A stretch of 7,697 nt of DNA from Hydrogenophaga sp. (GCA_025458545.1 JALOSH010000190.1:1-7697); one strand, 5' to 3'; counted from the stretch's first letter, positions 1-6,370 are shown. Program-made: numbers and translations. The notes: generated from the letters alone by a model not told the origin.

Positions 1-1392
1 CTGTTCCAGCACATGCAATTGCTGGTTCAGCTCGGTGTTCTGCTGGCGCTCGGCGCCGATCTTGCGCACCGCGTGCAGCACCGTGGTGTGGTCGCGGCCG
101 CCAAACAGTTCGCCAATCTCGGGCAGGCTTTTCTGGGTCAGTTCTTTGGCGATGAACATCGCAATCTGGCGCGGCCGGGCGATGCTGGCCGGGCGCTTCT
201 TGCTGTACATGTCCGCGACCTTGATCTTGTAGTAGTCGGCCACAGTCTTCTGGATGTTCTCCACGCTGATCTGCCGGTTCTGGATCGACAGCAGGTCTTT
301 CAGCGCGTCGCGCGCGAGCTGGATGGAGATGTCTTTCTGGTTGAAACGGCTGTAGGCCAGGATCTTGCGCAGCGCGCCTTCCAGCTCGCGCACGTTGGAG
401 CGCACGTTCTTGGCCACAAAAAACGCCACTTCCTCGGGCATCACGGCGCTTTCCACCGCCGCCTTGTTGATCAGGATCGCCACCCGCATTTCCAGTTCGG
501 GCGGCTCGATGGCCACCGTCAGGCCGGAGTCGAAACGCGAGACCAGGCGCTCGTGGATGTCGGCCAGGCCCTTGGGGTAGGTGTCGCTGGTGAGCACGAT
601 GTGGCTCTTGCGGGCCAGCAATGCCTCAAACGCGTTGAAGAATTCTTCTTGTGTGCGCTCTTTGTTGGCGAAGAACTGCACATCGTCGATCAGCAGCAGA
701 TCGAGCGAGTGGTAGCGCTCCTTGAACTCGTCAAAGGTCTTGCGCTGGTAGGCTTTGACCACATCCGAGACGAACTGCTCGGCATGGATGTACAAAACCT
801 TGGCCTGCGGCCGGTCCGCCAGCAGGTGGTTGCCGATGGCGTGCACCAGGTGGGTCTTGCCCAGACCGACGCCGCCGTAGATGAAGAGCGGGTTGTACAA
901 CTGGCCCAGGCTGCCCGCCACGTGCATGGCGGCGGCGCGCGCCATGCGGTTGGCCGAGCCCTCGACCAGGGTGGCAAAGGTCAGTGCAGGGTTGAGGCGG
1001 CTTTTGGGGCCGTGCGCCGTGGTGGCTTCGGCGGGCGCAATGTCGGGCAGCTCGGCGGCCACCTGTTCTTGCACGGTGCGCGGCGCTGGCGAAGTCCTGC
1101 TGGGTCCTTCACGCGGAGCAAGCGCTAACTCAAGCACCACCGGAGCCCCGTGCAGGCTTTCCAGCAGGGCGGTGATGCGCGCCGCGTACTGGGCCCGAAT
1201 CCAGTCCAGTTTGAAGCGGTTGGCCACCTGAACCGTCACCTTGGCGCTGTCGCTGGCCACGCTCGCGGCCAGGGGCCGGATCCAGGTGTTGAACTGCTGC
1301 TCGGGAATTTCCTGCGCCAGCCGGTCCACGCAGGCCTGCCACAGCGCAGGGCCGCTGGCGGGCGAAATGTCTTCGGGAGAGCCCTCGATCAT
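1..1392 (-). CDS. dnaA: Chromosomal replication initiator protein DnaA (3' end cut by window)
   Basis: DnaA is the AAA+ ATPase that binds DnaA boxes, melts oriC and loads DnaB; it also represses its own gene. Reading leftward from Met 1392, 464 codons are visible. They show domain I (LWQACVDRL near residue 17, then [12 protein letters not shown]), a variable linker, an AAA+ core with Walker A GGVGLGKT (173-180, Lys179) and Walker [11 protein letters not shown] (Asp236-Asp237), and the domain IV DNA-binding signature [11 protein letters not shown] (431-441). The frame is still open at base 1; by comparison with relatives only a few residues and the stop are missing. The frame also opens at ATG 1449, adding 19 residues ([12 protein letters not shown]...) that do not resemble DnaA. 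A TACAAT -10 element overlaps that ATG, so I prefer 1392. Neither start has a clear Shine-Dalgarno sequence. Identity is certain; the start is about 65% sure. Confidence 0.97.
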   Translation of the reverse strand, partial: MIEGSPEDISPASGPALWQACVDRLAQEIPEQQFNTWIRPLAASVASDSAKVTVQVANRFKLDWIRAQYAARITALLESLHGAPVVLELALAPREGPSRTSPAPRTVQEQVAAELPDIAPAEATTAHGPKSRLNPALTFATLVEGSANRMARAAAMHVAGSLGQLYNPLFIYGGVGLGKTHLVHAIGNHLLADRPQAKVLYIHAEQFVSDVVKAYQRKTFDEFKERYHSLDLLLIDDVQFFANKERTQEEFFNAFEALLARKSHIVLTSDTYPKGLADIHERLVSRFDSGLTVAIEPPELEMRVAILINKAAVESAVMPEEVAFFVAKNVRSNVRELEGALRKILAYSRFNQKDISIQLARDALKDLLSIQNRQISVENIQKTVADYYKIKVADMYSKKRPASIARPRQIAMFIAKELTQKSLPEIGELFGGRDHTTVLHAVRKIGAERQQNTELNQQLHVLEQ

Positions 1393-1417
1393 GCTGGGAA
1401 TGGCGCGGATGCGTTGT

Positions 1418-1426
1418 TGTGGACAA
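1418..1426 (-). promoter_or_regulatory. Near-consensus DnaA box
   Basis: On the minus strand the sequence reads TTGTCCACA, one mismatch from TTATCCACA. It lies 41 nt from the perfect box, in opposite orientation. It would be in the dnaA leader if translation starts at 1392, or inside the coding sequence if it starts at 1449. Together the two boxes bracket the proposed dnaA transcription start. Confidence 0.5.
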
Positions 1427-1447
1427 ATGACGAAGGGCGAAGCAGTC

Positions 1448-1477
1448 ATTGTAGTCTGGCCAGGCACTTATCCACAA
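1448..1477 (-). promoter_or_regulatory. Candidate dnaA promoter overlapping a DnaA box
   Basis: On the minus strand a TACAAT hexamer (1453-1448, 5/6 match to TATAAT) lies 18 nt from TTGTGG (1477-1472, 3/6 match to TTGACA). The -35 half overlaps the perfect DnaA box at 1468-1476, a layout expected for DnaA repression of its own promoter. Initiation would fall near 1441, downstream of the first in-frame ATG (1449). The element positions are seen in the sequence; promoter activity is inferred. Confidence 0.5.
1468..1476 (+). promoter_or_regulatory. Perfect DnaA box
   Basis: The 9-mer TTATCCACA matches the DnaA box consensus TTATNCACA exactly. It sits between the divergent dnaA and rpmH genes and overlaps the -35 region of the candidate dnaA promoter, so it could serve origin binding, autoregulation or both. 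Confidence 0.8.
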
Positions 1478-1553
1478 GGCGCGCCCGGCCTTGGAGACCC
1501 CCGCTGTCGGCCCGAAAACACCAGAAAGAAAATCGACTTTAAGCGCCAAGTGC

Positions 1554-1583
1554 TTGCCGCGCTTTGTGAATTCTTGCGATAAT
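1554..1583 (+). promoter_or_regulatory. Candidate rpmH operon promoter (extended -10)
   Basis: GATAAT (1578-1583, 5/6 match to TATAAT) is preceded by TGC (1575-1577), giving an extended -10. TTGCCG (1554-1559, 4/6 match to TTGACA) lies 18 nt upstream. Initiation near 1590 would give a leader of about 25 nt before the rpmH ATG at 1615. A weak DnaA-box-like match (1565-1573) falls in the spacer. Confidence 0.6.
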
Positions 1584-1614
1584 CGCGGGTTTTCCCAGAT
1601 CAGTACCGAGCATC

Positions 1615-1749
1615 ATGAAACGCACTTACCAGCCCTCCAAGATCAAACGCGCCCGCACCCACGGTTTTCTCGTCCGCATGAAAACCCGTGGCGGCCGTGC
1701 CGTCATCAACGCCCGCCGCGCCAAGGGCCGCAAACGCCTGGCGGTCTGA
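1615..1749 (+). CDS. rpmH: 50S ribosomal protein L34 (bL34)
   Basis: This is a complete 44-residue bL34, a small very basic protein of the large ribosomal subunit that contacts 23S rRNA. It shows the family hallmarks: an [18 protein letters not shown] start, the central [18 protein letters not shown] segment and an [10 protein letters not shown] end. Its length matches the usual 44-46 residues. The Shine-Dalgarno region is weak (ccgag upstream of ATG 1615), but the start is fixed by the conserved N-terminus. It is the first gene of the rightward rpmH-rnpA-yidD-yidC operon and diverges from dnaA, the arrangement found beside many bacterial origins. Confidence 0.98.
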   Translation: MKRTYQPSKIKRARTHGFLVRMKTRGGRAVINARRAKGRKRLAV

Positions 1750-1757
1750 GCCTGATC

Positions 1758-1936
1758 GTGCACCGCTGGTGTTGGACGGGCCGACGTGCCCGCTGATCCT
1801 CCGGTGAACGAACCGGCAGCCCCGCAGGCCATGCAGCGCATCCGGACCCGGCCACAGTTTCAAGCTGTCATGGCAGGTTCTCTTGTGGCCAAAACACCCC
1901 ATTTCGCCCTGCACCGTGCACCGCTGGACGGCCGAC
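1758..1936 (+). repeat. Imperfect short direct repeat (1758-1785 and 1916-1936)
   Basis: The 12-mer GTGCACCGCTGG followed by ACGG and CCGAC occurs twice. At 1758-1785, between rpmH and the core of rnpA, it is interrupted by TGTTGG and one extra G. At 1916-1936 it is uninterrupted and encodes part of the conserved RnpA segment HRAPLDGR. All 21 bases of the second copy are found in order in the first. This could be a remnant of a small local duplication at the 5' end of rnpA, or chance in GC-rich DNA. Confidence 0.45.
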
Positions 1937-2241
1937 AAGACGATCGGCCGCTGTTTCCGGTGGCCGATGCCTGGCTGGGTGTTCTGTTGCCCAAGCGCTG
2001 GGCACGCCGGGCGGTCACGCGCAACACCATCCGGCGGCAGATTTACGAAACCGCCCGCTCGGTGTCGACCGGTTTGCCGCAGGCTGCCCTGGTGGTGCGC
2101 CTGCGCAGCGAATTCAGCCGCCAACAGTTTGTGAGCGCCACATCGGAGCCGCTCAAACGCGCCGTGCGCGCCGAACTGCAGCAATTGCTGGCCCGCGTGG
2201 TCTCGGCGCCCGCAGTGCAGGAGTCCGGCCATGCTGTCTGA
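1786..2241 (+). CDS. rnpA: Ribonuclease P protein component
   Basis: RnpA is the small basic protein that binds the RNase P RNA and helps it cleave 5' leaders from pre-tRNAs. The family core begins at RIRTRPQFQAVMAG (residues 18-31), continues through a strand with LGVLLPKRWARRAVTRN (64-80), and carries the RNA-binding RNxxRR signature (RNTIRR, 79-84) followed by the VVRLRSEF strand. The GTG at 1786 gives 151 residues and has a GGACGG-like ribosome-binding site about 9 nt upstream. ATG 1831 (Met16) would give 136 residues, closer to the usual 110-140, but has only a poorly spaced GCAGG. The first 15 residues are not conserved, so the start is uncertain. The gene begins 36 bp after rpmH, and its 3' end overlaps yidD by 11 bp. 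Confidence 0.95.
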   Translation: MPADPPVNEPAAPQAMQRIRTRPQFQAVMAGSLVAKTPHFALHRAPLDGRQDDRPLFPVADAWLGVLLPKRWARRAVTRNTIRRQIYETARSVSTGLPQAALVVRLRSEFSRQQFVSATSEPLKRAVRAELQQLLARVVSAPAVQESGHAV

Positions 2242-2518
2242 CTGGCCGCGCCTGGCCCTGGTGGGTCTGGTCAAGGGCTACCGCCTGCTGCTCAGCCCCT
2301 GGTTGGGCAGCGGTTGCCGCTTTGAGCCCACCTGTTCCCTGTACGCCATCGGCGCCCTGGAGAGGCACGGTGCGCTGTCCGGCAGCTACCTCACCTTGAA
2401 GCGGCTGGTCCGCTGCGGTCCGTGGTGCGAAGGCGGCTGCGACCCCGTGCCCGAGCGTCCTCCGGGCCTGTTTGCCCATCTGATCTCCCCTTCCTCAGAA
2501 AAGAAGAACCCGTCATGA
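2231..2518 (+). CDS. yidD: Membrane protein insertion efficiency factor YidD
   Basis: YidD is a small inner-membrane-associated protein that assists YidC-dependent insertion of membrane proteins. The 95-residue product has the family pattern: an amphipathic N-terminus (LVGLVKGYRLLLSPWLG, 10-26), the signature CRFEPTCS (29-36, Cys29 and Cys35), the SLYAIGALERHG helix and a C-terminal GGCDPVP (68-74). Cysteines 62, 66 and 70 make this copy cysteine-rich. ATG 2231 is supported by an AGGAG ribosome-binding site at 2219-2223. It overlaps rnpA by 11 bp, and its TGA overlaps the yidC ATG (ATGA, 2515-2518), suggesting translational coupling between the insertase and its helper. Confidence 0.96.
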   Translation: MLSDWPRLALVGLVKGYRLLLSPWLGSGCRFEPTCSLYAIGALERHGALSGSYLTLKRLVRCGPWCEGGCDPVPERPPGLFAHLISPSSEKKNPS

Positions 2519-4133
2519 ATGACATCCGTCGGTCCATCCTGTGGGTGGTTTTTGGTTTCTCGATGGTCCTGATCTGGGACAAGTGGCAAATCCACAACGG
2601 CCAGAAACCCACGTTCTTCCCCGCTCCGGCCACGGTGGCAGCGTCCGCGGCGGCCAAGCCTGCCCAGGCCGACAGCTCGCTGCCCACGGCCAGCAGCGCT
2701 GCTGTGCCGCCCGGCAGCGCCGCCGAAGCGCCCACCGGCGCGCCCGCACCTGCACCCGCGGCCGCCCGGGTGGACGTCACCACCGACCTGTTCAAGCTCA
2801 GCTTCAACACCGAAGGCGGCTCGCTGATCGGTACATCGCCCAGACCGGGCTGATCGGTGGCGCCTTCCCAACCCACAAGACGCCCATGGCACTGGTGCCC
2901 GGCCCGACCACGCTGGCCGACGGCCAGAACGAGTTGCAGATCCGCTTCGAGTCGGCCGAGGTGGGCGGCGTGAAGCTGGTCAAGACCTACACACTGCAGC
3001 GCGGCAGCTATGTGATCGGTGTGCGCCACGAAGCGGTCAACGCCGGTGCGGCGCCGGTGAGCCCGCAGCTCTATGTGCAGCTGGTGCGCGACGGCAGGCA
3101 GACCACCAACGAAACCCCGTTCTATTCCACCTTCACCGGCCCGGCGGTCTACACCGACGCGCAGAAGTACCAGAAGATCAACTTTGGTGACATCGCCGAC
3201 AACAGTGCCAATTTCGTCAAGAACACCAGCGACGGCTATGTGGCCATGGTGCAGCACTACTTTGCCAGCGCCTGGCTGTTGGCCGACGGCACCGCACGCG
3301 AAAACTTCGCGCGCAAGGTGGACGACAACCTCTACGCCGTGGGCAGCATCACCACCTTGCCGTCCATCGCGCCGGGCCAGAGCCAGGCCGTCGAATCCCG
3401 CCTGTTTGTCGGCCCGCAGCAAGAGACGGTGTTGCAAACCGTGGCCCCGGGCCTGGAACTGGTCAAGGACTATGGCTGGCTGACCATCATCGCCAAGCCG
3501 CTGTACTGGCTGCTGGAAAAAATCCACGGCTACGTGGGCAACTGGGGTTGGGCCATCGTGCTGCTGGTGGTGCTGCTCAAGGCTGCGTTCTACTGGCTCA
3601 ACGCCAGCGCCTACCGCTCCATGGCCAAGATGAAAGCGATCAATCCCCGCATCATGGAAATGCGTGAGCGCCTCAAGGGCAACCCGCAAATGATGCAGCA
3701 GGAAATGATGAAGATGTACCGGGAAGAGAAGGTCAACCCGCTGGGGGGCTGCTTCCCGATCCTGATCCAGATCCCGGTGTTCATCGCGCTGTACTGGGTG
3801 TTGCTGTCGTCGGTGGAAATGCGTAACGCGCCGTGGATCGGCTGGATCACCGACCTGTCCACGCTGGACCCGTTCTACGTGTTGCCGCTGGTCATGACGC
3901 TGACCACCATCGTGCAGACCGCGTTGAATCCGCTGCCGCCTGATCCGCTGCAGGCCAAGCTGATGTGGATGATGCCGCTGATCTTCTCGGTGATGTTCTT
4001 CTTCTTCCCGGCCGGCCTGGTGCTGTACTGGATCACGAACAACTTGCTCACCATCGCGCAACAGGCCTACATCAACAACAAGATGGGTGTGCCGTTGAAG
4101 ATCACCAACCCGTTCGAATTGTTCAAGAAGTAA
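2515..4133 (+). pseudogene. yidC: Membrane protein insertase YidC, frameshifted by an apparent internal deletion
   Basis: YidC inserts and folds inner-membrane proteins, alone or with SecYEG. The reading frame from ATG 2515 encodes TM1 ([15 protein letters not shown]), an Ala/Pro-rich linker and the start of the periplasmic P1 domain ([20 protein letters not shown]), then stops at TGA 2851-2853 after 112 residues. Homology resumes at once in another frame ([10 protein letters not shown], from 2833) and continues to TAA 4131-4133. That part holds the rest of P1 and the insertase core: [15 protein letters not shown], a groove Lys where E. coli has Arg366 (LLKAAFYWL), the cytoplasmic [15 protein letters not shown] helix, [17 protein letters not shown], and [16 protein letters not shown]. 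Compared with E. coli YidC, about 26 codons plus one base (roughly 80 bp) are missing at the junction; restoring them gives about 565 residues, normal for the group. Restart at ATG 2886 could make a piece without TM1. Assembly error or true mutation cannot be told apart here. Confidence 0.93.
2823..2858 (+). repeat. Direct repeat GCTGATCGGT at the yidC lesion
   Basis: The 10-mer GCTGATCGGT occurs at 2823-2832 and again at 2849-2858, 26 bp apart. The first copy sits exactly where the YidC homology jumps frame, joining GGSLI codons to DRYIAQTG codons. The second contains the premature TGA of the first frame. Short homology of this kind is typical of slippage deletions and also of assembly collapse. 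Confidence 0.7.
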
Positions 4134-4144
4134 CCCCAGGGATA

Positions 4145-4221
4145 GTCCCCCCTGCGCCGCTGCGCGGCTTCCCCCCGGGGGGACGATGCTGGCGGCCCGG
4201 CAAAGCCGGTTCCGCGGCATC
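4145..4221. repeat. GC-rich REP-like intergenic element
   Basis: Downstream of yidC is a compact set of inverted repeats. GTCCCCCC (4145-4152) pairs with GGGGGGAC (4177-4184), enclosing a GCCGC/GCGGC hairpin (4156-4160 with 4164-4168). GATGC (4185-4189) pairs with GCATC (4217-4221), enclosing CCGGC-AAA-GCCGG (4197-4209). From memory, near-identical blocks with CGGCAAAGCCGGTTCCGCGG recur between genes in Comamonadaceae genomes. I see only one copy in this window. Family membership is recalled, not computed. Confidence 0.6.
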
Positions 4222-4247
4222 CCCGGTTTGGGGCACTTCTCCTGACT

Positions 4248-4276
4248 GGGCCTGCTTTTGCAGGCCCTTTCTGTTT
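4248..4276 (+). terminator. Intrinsic terminator after yidC
   Basis: A perfect 8-bp stem GGGCCTGC / GCAGGCCC with a TTTT loop (4248-4267) is followed by the T-rich tract TTTCTGTTT. It lies 115 bp after the yidC stop and 29 bp before mnmE, so it probably ends the rpmH-rnpA-yidD-yidC transcript and separates it from mnmE. Confidence 0.85.
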
Positions 4277-4292
4277 CTGAAACTCTCTGCCG

Positions 4293-4298
4293 CAAAAT
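4293..4298 (+). promoter_or_regulatory. Candidate -10 element of a leaderless mnmE transcript
   Basis: CAAAAT (4/6 match to TATAAT) lies 6 nt before the mnmE ATG, so transcription would begin at or next to the start codon. No Shine-Dalgarno sequence is present between the terminator and the ATG, which fits a leaderless message. No good -35 hexamer is visible. Weak evidence. Confidence 0.3.
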
Positions 4299-4304
4299 CT
4301 CCCC

Positions 4305-5726
4305 ATGCTCGCCGCCTCTCGTGACCCCATCGTTGCCATCGCCACCGCGCCCGGTCGCGGGGCGGTGGGCATTGTGCGGGTGTCGGGTCAGGGGTTGGCG
4401 CCGTTTGTGAAGGCTCTGCTGGGGCGCGCGCTGAAGGCCCGCGAAGCGACCTACCTGCCGTTCCCGGACGCGGCCGGGCAGCCGATCGATCATGGCCTGG
4501 CGCTGTGGTTTCCGGGGCCGCATTCGTACACCGGTGAAGACGTGCTGGAGCTGCAGGGTCACGGTGGGCCGGTGGTCCTGCAGCTGCTGCTGGCCCGTTG
4601 CCTGCAGGTGGCACAAGCGCTGAACGCCAGTGACCAGCCGCTGCTGCGCGGCCTGCGCCCGGCGCGCGCGGGCGAGTTCACCGAACGCGCCTTCCTCAAC
4701 GACAAGCTCGATCTGGCCCAGGCCGAGGCGGTGGCCGACCTGATCGACGCCAGCACCGAGGCCGCCGCGCGCAGCGCGAGCCGCTCGCTCGCGGGCGTGT
4801 TTTCCGAGCGCATCCGCGCGCTGCGCGATGCCCTGATCAACCTGCGCATGCTGGTTGAGGCCACGTTGGACTTTCCGGAAGAAGAGATCGACTTTTTGCA
4901 GAAGGCCGACGCCAGCGGGCAGCTCGCCCGGCTGCGCGAAGGCCTGGCCGCCGTGCTGAACGAAGCGCGCCAGGGTGCGTTGCTGCGCGACGGGCTGAAG
5001 GTGGTGATCGCAGGGCAGCCCAACGCGGGCAAAAGCTCGCTGCTCAACGCGCTGGCCGGGGCGGAGCTGGCCATCGTCACCCCCATTGCCGGCACCACGC
5101 GCGACGTGGTGCAGCAGACCATCCAGATCGAAGGCGTGCCGTTGCATGTGATCGACACCGCCGGCCTGCGCGACAGCCCGGATGTGGACGAGGTCGAACA
5201 CATCGGCATTCAGCGCGCCTGGGGCCAGATCCAGCAAGCCGATGCGGTGCTGTTTCTGCACGACCTGAGCCGTTGCGATCATGCCGCCTACCAGGCGGCC
5301 GACGCGGCCATCGCCGCTGGCCTGCCGGTGGGGGTGAACCTGTTGCCGGTCTGGAACAAACTCGACCAGTGCAGCCCGGGTGCCCGCGACCGGCTGGCGC
5401 AGGCGCAAGCGGCGGGCGAACTGGCGATTTCCGCGAAGCACGGGGATGGTCTGGAAGCCTTGCGCCAGCGCCTGCTGGCCCTGGCCGGCTGGCAACACGC
5501 GGGCGATGGCCTGTTCATGGCGCGCGAACGCCATCTGCAGGCGCTGCGCCGGGTCGGCCAGCACCTGGACGGTGCGCACACCCTGCTGGCGGCGCAGGCC
5601 GATCACCTGGACTTGCTGGCCGAAGAGCTGCGGCTGGCGCAGCAGGCGCTGGGCGAGATCACCGGCGAGTTCAGCGCCGACGATTTGCTCGGTGAAATTT
5701 TTTCGCGTTTTTGCATCGGCAAGTGA
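4305..5726 (+). CDS. mnmE: tRNA uridine-5-carboxymethylaminomethyl modification GTPase MnmE
   Basis: MnmE (TrmE) works with MnmG to place carboxymethylaminomethyl or aminomethyl groups on U34 of certain tRNAs, using a folate-derived carbon and GTP hydrolysis. The protein has 473 residues (E. coli 454). It carries the N-terminal folate-binding domain ([22 protein letters not shown] from about residue 7), a helical domain ([23 protein letters not shown]) and an inserted G domain with G1 GQPNAGKSS (237-245), G2 GTTRD (263-267), G3 DTAG (284-287) and G4 NKLD (351-354). It ends with the invariant C-terminal FCIGK (469-473) whose Cys is needed for modification. All catalytic motifs are intact. ATG 4305 directly precedes the conserved N-terminus, without a Shine-Dalgarno sequence. 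The terminator upstream suggests its own promoter. It closes the usual rpmH-to-mnmE origin cluster. Confidence 0.98.
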   Translation: MLAASRDPIVAIATAPGRGAVGIVRVSGQGLAPFVKALLGRALKAREATYLPFPDAAGQPIDHGLALWFPGPHSYTGEDVLELQGHGGPVVLQLLLARCLQVAQALNASDQPLLRGLRPARAGEFTERAFLNDKLDLAQAEAVADLIDASTEAAARSASRSLAGVFSERIRALRDALINLRMLVEATLDFPEEEIDFLQKADASGQLARLREGLAAVLNEARQGALLRDGLKVVIAGQPNAGKSSLLNALAGAELAIVTPIAGTTRDVVQQTIQIEGVPLHVIDTAGLRDSPDVDEVEHIGIQRAWGQIQQADAVLFLHDLSRCDHAAYQAADAAIAAGLPVGVNLLPVWNKLDQCSPGARDRLAQAQAAGELAISAKHGDGLEALRQRLLALAGWQHAGDGLFMARERHLQALRRVGQHLDGAHTLLAAQADHLDLLAEELRLAQQALGEITGEFSADDLLGEIFSRFCIGK

Positions 5727-5796
5727 GTGCCGGGCTGCCGTTCGGTCGCGCCGGATCACCGCCCGGAACGCAACTGTAAGCAGCGGTAAACGGACC

Positions 5797-5826
5797 TTGC
5801 CGCTGCGGGCCTGCGGCGGTTATCGT
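5797..5826 (+). promoter_or_regulatory. Candidate promoter for the cyclic-nucleotide-domain gene
   Basis: TTGCCG (5797-5802, 4/6) and TATCGT (5821-5826, 4/6) are 18 nt apart, in the 106-bp gap after mnmE. The -10 ends 6 nt before ATG 5833, predicting initiation on or beside the start codon. No Shine-Dalgarno sequence is seen, in keeping with a leaderless message. The rest of the gap shows no other clear element. Confidence 0.4.
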
Positions 5827-5832
5827 GAAACC

Positions 5833-6327
5833 ATGAACGCCACACCGTCCGCCGCTGCCGCGCGCTTTGACATCATGGAACTCGCCTTGGCCATGAAGCA
5901 CAGCAATGCGCTGGACGCCGTGCCCCTGAATCTGAGCGACGTGCAATGGTCGACACTGGCCAACTACCTGCAGCCGGTGAGCCTGCAGCAGGGGCAGGTG
6001 CTGATCGAGCAGGGGGTGAAAGACCGCACGGTGTACTTCGTCGAGAGTGGGAGCCTCACGGTCCACTACGAAGACGACAAGGACCGCATCCGCATCGCCG
6101 TCGTGAGCGCGGGCTCGCTGCTGGGCGAGGGCGCATTCTTCAGCCACCTGCCGCGCAGTGCCACGGTGCACGCCGGCAGCGCTTGCCGCCTGTGGTGCCT
6201 GACGCCGCTGCGCTTTCGCGAGCTGTCCACCCGCCATCCCGATGTGGCGCTGGACCTGACGGTGGCGATGTCTGCGGTGCTGGCGCGCCGCATGTACAAC
6301 AAACCCAAGCGGGTCGCCGTCACCTGA
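5833..6327 (+). CDS. Stand-alone cyclic-nucleotide-binding-domain protein (Crp-like sensor without HTH)
   Basis: The 164-residue product consists of a short N-terminal helix region (to about 45) and one cyclic-nucleotide-binding beta-roll (about 46-150). It shows the typical QQGQVLIEQGVKDRTVYFVESGSLTV opening in pieces (52-77) and a phosphate-binding-cassette-like GEGAFFSHLPRSATV (98-112). The Gly-Glu and Arg-Ser pairs match the residues that hold cAMP in Crp-type domains, followed by a C-terminal helix that ends in basic residues (RRMYNKPKRVAVT). There is no room for the Crp/Fnr winged-helix DNA-binding domain, no kinase or channel domain and no membrane segment. It is therefore a cytosolic single-domain sensor whose ligand (cAMP, c-di-GMP or another) and partner are unknown. 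ATG 5833 is the likely start; ATG 5875 is possible. It follows mnmE by 106 bp and precedes another uncharacterised gene. Automated pipelines may call it a Crp/Fnr regulator, which the length does not support. Confidence 0.9.
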   Translation: MNATPSAAAARFDIMELALAMKHSNALDAVPLNLSDVQWSTLANYLQPVSLQQGQVLIEQGVKDRTVYFVESGSLTVHYEDDKDRIRIAVVSAGSLLGEGAFFSHLPRSATVHAGSACRLWCLTPLRFRELSTRHPDVALDLTVAMSAVLARRMYNKPKRVAVT

Positions 6328-6357
6328 GTCACCAGCGCCGAGTTGCGGTGGCGCTTC

Positions 6358-6370
6358 AACCGCAGCGGTT
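6358..6370. promoter_or_regulatory. Palindrome upstream of the 6418 gene, possible operator
   Basis: AACCGC-A-GCGGTT is a perfect 6-bp inverted repeat about one central base, 47 bp upstream of ATG 6418. A second pairing, TGCGGT (6344-6349) with ACCGCA (6359-6364), is also possible, so the region may instead form a weak hairpin after the preceding gene. It falls between poor -35 (TTCAAC, 6355-6360) and -10 (GATACA, 6378-6383) candidates. Function is a guess. Confidence 0.3.

Larger units (their letters stand above)
1393..1614. other. dnaA-rpmH intergenic region, candidate oriC segment
   Basis: This divergent gap between dnaA and rpmH is a common site of oriC in proteobacteria with this gene order. 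It holds a perfect DnaA box (1468-1476), a one-mismatch box (1418-1426), a weaker 7/9 match GAATTCACA on the minus strand (1573-1565), and the locally most AT-rich stretch (about 1515-1543, around AGAAAGAAAATCGACTTTAA), which could act as an unwinding element. The box count is low for a complete origin, and the other usual site, downstream of dnaA, is outside the window. This is a candidate only. Confidence 0.4.

Noticed and set aside
13..1128. A 371-codon plus-strand open frame across dnaA
   Set aside because: It is the antisense of the conserved DnaA coding sequence, with Val/His/Gln-rich shadow composition and no family motif.
2823..2860. Programmed ribosomal frameshift in yidC
   Set aside because: There is no slippery heptamer or downstream pseudoknot pattern, and about 26 conserved codons are missing, which a frameshift alone would not explain.
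5694..5715. Runs of T near the end of mnmE as a terminator
   Set aside because: They encode the conserved [10 protein letters not shown] end of MnmE and no GC-rich stem precedes them.
2391..5759. A 1122-codon open frame on the minus strand opposite yidD, yidC and mnmE
   Set aside because: It lies antisense to clearly recognised genes, has low-complexity Arg/Gln/His-rich composition typical of GC-rich shadow frames, and shows no domain I recognise.
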